Source: Muribaculaceae bacterium (GTDB taxonomy: Bacteria > Bacteroidota > Bacteroidia > Bacteroidales > Muribaculaceae). Taken from it: 40,547 nucleotides of DNA. The stretch is from the NCBI GenBank assembly GCA_017453505.1, contig JAFTEU010000007.1, positions 1-40,547 of the forward strand, read 5' to 3'. The position numbers were made by a program, and so were the translations under genes. The notes under the pieces were generated by a model. That model made no database searches and was not told where the DNA came from. It saw nothing but the letters and a program-made list of their open reading frames with translations. This document shows, piece by piece, positions 34,568 to 40,547 of the stretch. How positions within the stretch are numbered: the stretch's first letter is position 1; each line of letters begins with the position of its first letter.

Positions 34568-36526
34568 TTATTTGTCGATGATGTGGAGGTTCTTGAAGGT
34601 GCGCAGCACGCGCAGGATGCCGCCCACGTTGGGGGCGAAGCTCACGGCACCGCGGCCGATGAACGGCGGGTTGCCGTCGTAGAGCTCGCTCAACGAGCCG
34701 ATGCAGCCTTCCTTCATCTCGTCCTCAAAGCCGATCATCATGCGCTCGATGAACGAGATGCTGTTCAGACCGAACACTCGGATGTAAGCCTTGCTGTAGA
34801 AGTCCATCAGCCAGGGACGGGCGCTGCCGGCATAGTATGCCGTCTGGCGCTCCTCGGGCGTGCCCAGGTACCAGGGAATGTAACCGTAGCTGTTGGGACT
34901 GAGGGTGCGCAGGCCCTTGGGGGTCAGCAGCTCGCGTGTGGTGATGTCCAGCACGCGCTTGCGCTGGCGGCGGTCCAGCGGACTGTAGTCGGTGGCGGCT
35001 GCGATGATCATGTTGGGACGCACGCTCAGGTCAGTGTAGCTGCCGTTGACGTAGTCGTAGAGGTAGCCGTAGTCGGTCATGAACGTCTCGATAAAGGCCG
35101 GCTTGCACTTGTCGGCAATTTCGTTGCACCGTTCAACAAAGGCCTTCTCTTGTTCTTGCTCGCCATAGAGCTCCTCGACAGCAAACATCAAGGCATTGTA
35201 CCATAGGGCATTAAACTCCACGAGATAGCCCGTGCGGGGAATGAGGGGCGTGCCGTCAGGGTGGGTGCTGTTCATCCACGAGACGGGGCGCTGTGTGCCG
35301 TCGGTGAGCACGAGGCCGTTGGTATCGAGCTTGAGGTTGGGGTGATGCCCGTCGGCAATGAAGTTGATGATGTCCTTGACCAGCTGGCCGTAGCGCTCAC
35401 GGGCGGCATCGGCGTTGAGGTCGTGGGCATAGCGCTGAACGGCCCAGATGGCCCACAGGGGCACATCGGGCAGGTCCAGGCCGTCGAGATGCTTGTCGAG
35501 AGTGCCGTCGCGCATCCAGTCCTCGAGGGCGCGCTGGGCGGTGTCCATGATGAGCTCGAAGTCCTGGCGGTGGTGTACCGACAGAGTGCAGCCCGGCAGG
35601 GCGATGAACTCGTCGCGGGCGCGTATCTTGAACCACGGGTAGCCGGCCAGCAGGTAATGGCCCTCCTTGTTGGTGATATAGAACTGCTTGGCGCTATTCT
35701 TCATGCAGTTGTAGAAGCTCGTGCGCGGCGTGCGGGGCTTGATCTCGTCCTCATACATCTTGGTGAGCGTGCGTGTGTTCACCTCCTCGATGCCGGCCGA
35801 GAAGATCAGGGGCTCGCCCTTCTTGATCTCGACCTCGAAGTAGCCGGGCACATACAGGTCCTCGCTGTAGGGGATGCCGCGCTCCTGATCCTTGATGTAC
35901 TCGATGTTCTTGTACCAATGCGGATCAAACACGAATCGGGGCTTGTGGTTCATCTGCATGTACAGCGTCGGATAACCGTTGTACATGCAGGTGGCGATGC
36001 CGTTGCTCACTTCCTGGTAATCACGGCTGGCAACTGCATTCTCGACACACAGGTCGTTGGCGTTGCGGAAGGCCAGGAAAGGCCTGAACTGCAGCGTTGT
36101 GGCCGAGTGGGCATCGACGAGCGTGTAGCGGATGAGGATGCGGTTCTCGTGGGTGATGAAAATCTTCTCCTTCTTCAGTATCACGCCGCCCACACGATAG
36201 GTGGTGGTGGGAACGCGCTCGCAGTCATACTCGCGGATGTACTTGTGGCCGTTGGGGCTGTAAGTGTCTCCCTTGTAGCGGTGCAGGCCCAGGTTGAACG
36301 GGGCACCGTGCTGGATAACAGTCTCGTCGAGCGATGACAGCAGCACATGGTTGTTGTCATCGAGTTCAGGTACCGGGATCACCAGCAGTCCGTGCTGCTT
36401 GCGGGTGTTGCATCCCACGATGGTCGTGCAGTGGTAGGCGCCAGACTGGTTGGTGCGTAGCATCTCCTTGGGCAGCGACTGCTGCAGGTTGATCATCAAG
36501 TTTTTATCAAATTTCAGATAGCTCAT
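34568..36526 (-). CDS. Glycogen debranching enzyme (amylo-alpha-1,6-glucosidase type)
   Basis: A 652-residue protein. The N-terminal domain has TNQSGAYHCTTIVG and NTRKQHGLLVIPV, matching the debranching-enzyme N-terminal family. The C-terminal (alpha/alpha)6 barrel, about 300-650, shows GYPWFKIRARDEFIALPG, LKLDTNGLVLTDGTQRPVSWMNS and LSPNSYGYIPWYLGTPEER, the GDE_C (GH133) pattern. It removes alpha-1,6 branches from glycogen or imported glucans. It is the first gene of the three-gene cluster. No promoter with full consensus is seen in the 80 bp upstream, so transcription may come from the lipid-kinase gene. Confidence 0.93.
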   Translation of the reverse strand: MSYLKFDKNLMINLQQSLPKEMLRTNQSGAYHCTTIVGCNTRKQHGLLVIPVPELDDNNHVLLSSLDETVIQHGAPFNLGLHRYKGDTYSPNGHKYIREYDCERVPTTTYRVGGVILKKEKIFITHENRILIRYTLVDAHSATTLQFRPFLAFRNANDLCVENAVASRDYQEVSNGIATCMYNGYPTLYMQMNHKPRFVFDPHWYKNIEYIKDQERGIPYSEDLYVPGYFEVEIKKGEPLIFSAGIEEVNTRTLTKMYEDEIKPRTPRTSFYNCMKNSAKQFYITNKEGHYLLAGYPWFKIRARDEFIALPGCTLSVHHRQDFELIMDTAQRALEDWMRDGTLDKHLDGLDLPDVPLWAIWAVQRYAHDLNADAARERYGQLVKDIINFIADGHHPNLKLDTNGLVLTDGTQRPVSWMNSTHPDGTPLIPRTGYLVEFNALWYNALMFAVEELYGEQEQEKAFVERCNEIADKCKPAFIETFMTDYGYLYDYVNGSYTDLSVRPNMIIAAATDYSPLDRRQRKRVLDITTRELLTPKGLRTLSPNSYGYIPWYLGTPEERQTAYYAGSARPWLMDFYSKAYIRVFGLNSISFIERMMIGFEDEMKEGCIGSLSELYDGNPPFIGRGAVSFAPNVGGILRVLRTFKNLHIIDK

Positions 36527-36606
36527 TGCTAAGGTTTTTTTATGTTGTTTTTTTGTTTTTTCTTTTCGTGTTTACTCCTCATCCCTCCATGACTGAATGC
36601 TCACAT

Positions 36607-37512
36607 CTAGACATCGTCGGGTAGTGAGGGCGGCACCAGGATGTGGATGCCGTGGCTCACGTTCTCGATGACCACCCTGGCAGGCATCATCATGGGGTCG
36701 CCGTCGATGTGGATAATGTCGTCTTGCTTGCGCTCGATGACGACATGCTTGCCGCGATAGATGCTCACGTGATGGTCATGATTGAGGTGTCGCAGGAACA
36801 GTCGTGCCCCGATCAAGGGGCTCTCGACGATGTTGAAAGGGTGCATGACTGTCACGTCGATGAGTCCGTCCTGCATGGTGGCACGCGGAGCGATATAGGC
36901 ATTGTTACCATACTGGGCAGCGTTGCAGCAGGCGATGACAAAGGCTCTCTCCTGCATCTGCTGTCCGTCGAAGGTGATGGTGTATCGCTTGGGTTTATAC
37001 TTGAGGTACTCGGCGAGGGCGGTCTTGACATAGGTGATGAAGCCTCGTGTGCCCTCGTTGGAAAACTTGTAACTCACCGTGGCATCGAAGCCCATGCCAC
37101 AGGTGCAGAAGAAAGGCTTGCCATTAATCCTGCAATAGTCAAACTGTCCCACGACGCCATTATTGAGGAGTTGCAGAGCCCGGCTGGCGTTCATTGGGAT
37201 GCGCAGGTGGCGCGCCAAGCCGTTGCCCGACCCACTCGGCACGATAGCCAGCGCGGTCTCGGTGCCCACCAGAGCGCTGCCCACCTCGTTGACCGTGCCG
37301 TCGCCACCGATGGCCACCACGATGTCAAAGCCGTCCTCGACAGCCTGTGAGGCCAACTCGCGGGCATGGCCGGGATACTCGGTCATGATGATGCTCACGT
37401 CGTTGCGGTCCTGGTCAATGACAGTATCGATGAGGCGAGGTATCCTTTCCTTGCTGCCGGTTCCCGACACAGGGTTGATGATAGCCATTATGCGCCTTGG
37501 TTTCTCCTCCAT
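36607..37512 (-). CDS. Diacylglycerol/lipid kinase family protein (YegS/BmrU-like)
   Basis: A 301-residue protein from ATG 37512 (MEEKPRRIMAIINPVSGTGSK). The DAGK catalytic domain is recognised by INPVSGTGSK, the glycine-rich ATP loop VVAIGGDGTVNEVGSAL and the substrate segment LAIVPSGSGNGLARHLRIP. It phosphorylates a membrane lipid such as diacylglycerol. The open frame runs on for 28 codons upstream through the -7 box, which is AT-rich and not protein-like. An ATG at 37488 (MAIINPV) is also possible and would leave a normal leader. It is divergent from the HdeD-like gene. Confidence 0.9.
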   Translation of the reverse strand: MEEKPRRIMAIINPVSGTGSKERIPRLIDTVIDQDRNDVSIIMTEYPGHARELASQAVEDGFDIVVAIGGDGTVNEVGSALVGTETALAIVPSGSGNGLARHLRIPMNASRALQLLNNGVVGQFDYCRINGKPFFCTCGMGFDATVSYKFSNEGTRGFITYVKTALAEYLKYKPKRYTITFDGQQMQERAFVIACCNAAQYGNNAYIAPRATMQDGLIDVTVMHPFNIVESPLIGARLFLRHLNHDHHVSIYRGKHVVIERKQDDIIHIDGDPMMMPARVVIENVSHGIHILVPPSLPDDV

Positions 37513-37518
37513 ACACTG

Positions 37519-37526
37519 CAAAGATA
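37519..37526 (-). promoter_or_regulatory. -7 element of the lipid kinase gene
   Basis: Minus strand TATCTTTG, only 6 bp before ATG 37512. Transcription from it would give an almost leaderless message, or a 25-nt leader if translation begins at 37488. Confidence 0.5.
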
Positions 37527-37547
37527 ATACTTTTTGTGTGATTTTAT

Positions 37548-37578
37548 TTTGATGATAGATGATTTTGAGATATTTTTG
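37548..37578 (+). promoter_or_regulatory. Promoter of the HdeD/DUF3667 genes
   Basis: TTTG (37548-37551), 19 bp spacer, TATTTTTG (37571-37578). This fits the consensus; transcription would begin near 37584, 37 nt before the ATG. Confidence 0.65.
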
Positions 37579-37620
37579 TGGAAAAATTATTAACAACTAA
37601 ATAAAACCTTACAGAAATCA

Positions 37621-38244
37621 ATGAGAAAGGTGAGTATAAACCTCCTGACCAATGTCATCTTGCTGCTGGCAGGTATCATCCTGATAGTGTTTCATGGCGT
37701 TCCCGCCATCTTTATCTGGGGTGCCCGAGTGATGGGGGCGATGTTCCTCCTGCCTTCGGTGGCCTATCTTGTCATGGTGTCGTTGAGGCACTCTGACGCC
37801 CGAACCAGTACCGACTACCTGGGCGTGCTGCCTGCGGTGGGCGGCCTCTGCTTCGGCCTGGTCATGATCATCAAGGCGCAACTGTTCGATGGCATCCTGC
37901 AATTGCTCCTGGGCATGTTACTGATTGTGCTGGGACTGTTTCATGTCATTTACCTGATGTTGTCAAGCAGGAACCTTGACGTCAAGGGCTGGTACTATAT
38001 TTGCCCGGTAGTGGTGGCCCTGTGTGGCATCCTGTCGCTCTCGTTGCCCGCCTTGCGCGACCATGTGTCCTCCGTGGTGCTGGTCACGGGCATCTGCTTG
38101 TTGTTGTTCAACTTCACTAGTCTGCAGGAGTATCTGGCCGAGCGCCGCGTGCGACGGGAGCTGACCCGTCCTGCCGTTGAGCAAGGAGCTCCTGCCGATA
38201 ATGCTCTGGTAGAAACCACTATCCCGCACCATGAGGCTGAGTGA
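37621..38244 (+). CDS. HdeD/DUF308-like membrane protein
   Basis: A 207-residue membrane protein with about six hydrophobic helices in pairs (residues about 8-26, 32-53, 67-83, 90-112, 122-140 and 148-162), with many Gly and Leu, then a basic/polar tail (AERRVRRELTRPAVEQGAPADN...). The repeated LLxGxxLIxxG pattern fits the DUF308/HdeD superfamily. HdeD acts in acid resistance in E. coli, but most members have no known role. Its last 14 bases overlap the first DUF3667 gene, so translation is probably coupled. Confidence 0.75.
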   Translation: MRKVSINLLTNVILLLAGIILIVFHGVPAIFIWGARVMGAMFLLPSVAYLVMVSLRHSDARTSTDYLGVLPAVGGLCFGLVMIIKAQLFDGILQLLLGMLLIVLGLFHVIYLMLSSRNLDVKGWYYICPVVVALCGILSLSLPALRDHVSSVVLVTGICLLLFNFTSLQEYLAERRVRRELTRPAVEQGAPADNALVETTIPHHEAE

Positions 38245-39280
38245 AGTCATCAAGGAAATGCCCTTGCTGGTGCGCTATCCGCGGGTTGATGCCTACAAAA
38301 TCGATGACGAGGTGCACACCTGCGTGAATTGTGGGCATGAGTACCGGGGCAACTATTGCCCCGCCTGTGGGCAGAAGGCGACGGCTGGTCGCATCACGTG
38401 GGGCACGGTGCGCAGCGGCGTGATGGACGTCTGGGGCATGGGCTCGCGCTCCTTGATCCGGTCGTTGTGGCAGTTGGTGGTGCGTCCAGGGCGTTTCATC
38501 AGCGACTACATCAACGGCAAGTGGCGGGTGAGTTTCCCGCCCGTCAAGATGCTGGTCATCGTGGCCGTAACCGTCAATTTGCTTGGTCGGCTGGTTTACC
38601 CTGAGTTCTGGGGTGGCATGTTTGATGATGAGGATGCCGTCGTGGGAAACTTTAGTTTTGTTGAAAGGGTGTTCGACTGGATCTTGACGCACCCCGAATG
38701 GTGCTACCTGCTCTTGTTCTTGTTCTTCATCATCCCCATGTGGTTTGTTTTTCGCCATTCTCCTCGCAACGCGCTGCATACGTTACCGCAGGGCTTCTTC
38801 ATCATGGTGTTCCTGAACGTGCAGTTTTATCTGGCTCTGTTTGTCTTCTCTTTTGTTTTCTTGATTCTCGACGTCGATCAGGACCTCGCGCTGACGATAG
38901 CATTGACCGTAATATTACCGCTGCTGGCGCTCATTGACTTCAAGACATTGTTTGGCTACGGATGGTGGGGCACATTGTGGCGCTTGATGGTGGCGGTTTG
39001 TCTTGTCTATGTGGGTGGACTGGATCTGTTCGTTTTCCCGAGTTTGCTTGAGGCGCTTTCTGTGGGGATGAAGATGATAATGGTAACACTTGCCGCAATC
39101 GTCGGTATAAACGCTTGTGCGGCACTGCTTATTCTTGTTACCGACATGGTCAACCGCAGGACTTGGCGCACGGCTGGCTGGCCGCGGGCGCTGCGTTTTC
39201 CACTCATCGTGCTAGGGGTAATGCTGGCCTCATTGTTGGCCTTCAAGTTGATAAAGCATGGCTTGTTATTTCATGGTTAA
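38231..39280 (+). CDS. DUF3667 zinc-ribbon membrane protein, copy 1
   Basis: A 349-residue protein. The zinc ribbon CVNCGHEYRGNYCPACGQ (Cys31, Cys34, Cys43, Cys46) is followed by the family's amphipathic segment ITWGTVRSGVMDVWGMGSRSLIRSLWQLVVRPGRFISDYINGKWRVSFPPVKMLVIV, and then four to five membrane helices (about 110-130, 155-180, 195-225, 232-260, 270-330). DUF3667 is of unknown function. It begins within the end of the HdeD-like gene and is followed 21 bp later by a paralogue. Confidence 0.85.
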   Translation: MRLSEVIKEMPLLVRYPRVDAYKIDDEVHTCVNCGHEYRGNYCPACGQKATAGRITWGTVRSGVMDVWGMGSRSLIRSLWQLVVRPGRFISDYINGKWRVSFPPVKMLVIVAVTVNLLGRLVYPEFWGGMFDDEDAVVGNFSFVERVFDWILTHPEWCYLLLFLFFIIPMWFVFRHSPRNALHTLPQGFFIMVFLNVQFYLALFVFSFVFLILDVDQDLALTIALTVILPLLALIDFKTLFGYGWWGTLWRLMVAVCLVYVGGLDLFVFPSLLEALSVGMKMIMVTLAAIVGINACAALLILVTDMVNRRTWRTAGWPRALRFPLIVLGVMLASLLAFKLIKHGLLFHG

Positions 39281-39301
39281 TTTATAAAATACAGGAGATC
39301 A

Positions 39302-40396
39302 ATGTTTTCGTTACAAGAGAAATATCATCGTTTCCGTCAGTGGCAACGTCAGCCGTTTGAGTACCATGACAGTCATGATCATCATGGATGCTGCAACTGC
39401 GGCGCAGAGAGCGATAACAACTACTGCCCCCGCTGCGGGCAGAAGGCCGTCTATGGCCCCATTACCTGGCAGAGTGTGTGGCAGGGCATCATGGACGTGT
39501 GGGGCGTGGGCACCCGCTCTTTGCCTTACACGCTGTGGCAACTGCTGTGGCGCCCGGGTTACCTGATACGTGACTACATCAGCGGCAAGCGTCAGGTAAG
39601 TTTCCCGCCGGTCAAGATGCTGGTTGTTGTAGCGGTGGCTTTCTTTTATGTCGGGAATTGGCTCTTCCCCGAATTTTGGGGGGAATTGCAGGAAACTGAG
39701 AATGATGTGAGCACCGAGACGGGCGTGATTTATTTCATGGAGACATTTGGAATCTGGCTTTCACAACATTACGAGTGGGCATTCTTGGTCGCCTTCTCTT
39801 CGTTGATAATTCCCACTTGGTTTGTGTTCCGTTCCGCCCCTCGATATCCGCGTCACACACTACCTCAAGGCTTTTTCATCCAGGTGTTCATGACAAACCA
39901 GTTCTTGCTGTGGCTTTTTATCGGCTCGCTGGTGTTAAGGTTATTGCAAATCACCGATGTTGAGGTTCCACTGATGGTGATTTCTACCATGATATTAGTG
40001 CTGTTGATCGACTATCATCAATTGTTCGGTTATGGCTGGTGGGGCACAGCGTGGCGCATCGTTGCTGCGGTTATGATGATATCTTTCCTCCTCTATGTCA
40101 TCGCATTGCCCTTGGCTCTTGTCGACAGGACCATTAATGGTGTGGAAATTCCATGGGTTAATGTAGTGCTCAGGACCATCGGTATAACTGGCTTGGGATT
40201 AGTGCTTCTGGGCGTAGTTCATGTCATCAATCGCAAGATGTGGAAACAGGTTATCAAGAACCAAAGGCAGTTAGCCTTCTGGATAGTGGTCCTGATTGCG
40301 ATAATCATCGCTCTGGATGCTTGCTTTGGCTTTAAGGTGTTCTCGTCGATAATGAATTATTTTAAAAGCTTAACAAAGTTAGTGACCATCGAATAA
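39302..40396 (+). CDS. DUF3667 zinc-ribbon membrane protein, copy 2
   Basis: A 364-residue paralogue of the gene before it. The zinc ribbon is CNCGAESDNNYCPRCGQ with Cys30/33 and Cys42/45, preceded by a His/Asp-rich stretch (YHDSHDHHGC, 21-30) that may bind metal. ITWQSVWQGIMDVWGVGTRSLPYTLWQLLWRPGYLIRDYISGKRQVSFPPVKMLVVV follows almost in step with copy 1, as do IPTWFVFRSAPRYPRHTLPQGFFIQVF and LFGYGWWGT. The later membrane part has drifted more. The conserved order and close spacing show a tandem duplication; the different ribbons suggest separate ligands or partners. Function unknown. Confidence 0.87.
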   Translation: MFSLQEKYHRFRQWQRQPFEYHDSHDHHGCCNCGAESDNNYCPRCGQKAVYGPITWQSVWQGIMDVWGVGTRSLPYTLWQLLWRPGYLIRDYISGKRQVSFPPVKMLVVVAVAFFYVGNWLFPEFWGELQETENDVSTETGVIYFMETFGIWLSQHYEWAFLVAFSSLIIPTWFVFRSAPRYPRHTLPQGFFIQVFMTNQFLLWLFIGSLVLRLLQITDVEVPLMVISTMILVLLIDYHQLFGYGWWGTAWRIVAAVMMISFLLYVIALPLALVDRTINGVEIPWVNVVLRTIGITGLGLVLLGVVHVINRKMWKQVIKNQRQLAFWIVVLIAIIIALDACFGFKVFSSIMNYFKSLTKLVTIE

Positions 40397-40409
40397 AAAG
40401 TTTCTGGTG

Positions 40410-40457
40410 AAAAAATAACAGCGATGCACCTCTCGATAGAGAAAGGTGCATCGCTGT
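40410..40457 (-). terminator. Bidirectional terminator between DUF3667 copy 2 and the partial gene
   Basis: ACAGCGATGCACCT (40418-40431) pairs perfectly with AGGTGCATCGCTGT (40444-40457). On the minus strand it is followed by TATTTTTTC, a good U-tract, so it terminates the gene running in from the right edge; on the plus strand the tail is GTTGTCTTG, weaker. Confidence 0.85.
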
Positions 40458-40474
40458 GTTGTCTTGCAATAACT

Positions 40475-40492
40475 GCCGTGAGCGCTCACGGC
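40475..40492. repeat. Perfect 18-bp palindrome
   Basis: GCCGTGAGCGCTCACGGC is fully self-complementary. It lies between the stop of the partial minus-strand gene (40513) and its terminator. No role is evident. Confidence 0.7.
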
Positions 40493-40512
40493 GTTGTTGG
40501 TGTCTTGTCGTC

Positions 40513-40547
40513 TTATTTCTTCTTGCGGTTGCCGTAGCGCTGCATGA
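40513..40547 (-). CDS. Partial gene, C-terminus only
   Basis: The minus strand ends in MQRYGNRKKK and TAA at 40515-40513, and continues off the right edge. The short basic tail would fit many RNA-binding or helicase proteins and is too short to name. The U-tract terminator about 55 bp downstream supports it as a real gene end. Confidence 0.5.
   Translation of the reverse strand, partial: MQRYGNRKKK

Overview
The window looks like ordinary chromosome from a member of the Bacteroidales (Prevotellaceae/Muribaculaceae type; the sequence does not decide between them). Supports are many close matches to the Bacteroidetes promoter pattern (TTTG, about 20 bp, then TAnnTTTG), scarce Shine-Dalgarno sites, and families typical of the phylum: DUF4924, an AmgK-RapZ kinase fusion, a NagZ/beta-lactamase-like fusion, a TlpA-type thioredoxin lipoprotein and tandem DUF3667 proteins. 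No tRNA, rRNA, CRISPR array, insertion sequence or prophage gene was found. Most genes lie on the minus strand.

Layout. 1-1230: a small secreted protein (+), a strong bidirectional terminator, then a relic in which the 5' part of an ECF sigma factor gene, with frameshifts, runs into the 3' part of a serpin gene. 1169-7815: a minus-strand series reading Crp/Fnr regulator, DUF4924, dTDP-4-dehydrorhamnose reductase, RF3, AmgK-RapZ kinase, MurU-like uridylyltransferase, FMN-binding protein, closed by a U-tract terminator and headed by a textbook promoter. 7851-13181: outer-membrane-type protein, GNAT acetyltransferase, ABC-F ATPase, an XRE-HTH/DNA methyltransferase fusion beneath an 80-bp imperfect palindrome, and a VanZ-like protein. 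13340-15111 (+): a small membrane protein and an NSS sodium symporter. 15153-21965 (-): RecQ, a polyprenyl-phosphate sugar transferase, a DUF349 protein, a cyclophilin lipoprotein and a small hypothetical. 22336-25053 (+): pyruvate phosphate dikinase. 25258-31596 (-): a frameshifted lipoprotein, TlpA-like thioredoxin, NagZ/beta-lactamase-like fusion and 5'-nucleotidase. 31767-36526 (-): a three-gene alpha-glucan/glycogen cluster (GH57, GT4, debranching enzyme). 36607-40396: a lipid kinase diverging from an HdeD-like protein and two DUF3667 paralogues. The window ends in the last codons of a minus-strand gene.

How the genes fit together. AmgK and MurU are the two steps of the MurNAc salvage route to UDP-MurNAc, and NagZ elsewhere in the window releases GlcNAc from muropeptides, so cell-wall recycling is one theme. 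The debranching enzyme, GT4 synthase and GH57 enzyme form a glycogen unit; pyruvate phosphate dikinase is another central-carbon enzyme. RF3, ABC-F ATPase, RecQ, cyclophilin and DUF349 are housekeeping.

I do not see an obvious new defence or mobile system. The best leads are the self-standing HTH-methyltransferase with its large palindrome, the amino-sugar kinase joined to a RapZ sensor domain, the histone-like tail on the GH57 enzyme, the HdeD/DUF3667/DUF3667 membrane set, and the sigma-serpin relic.
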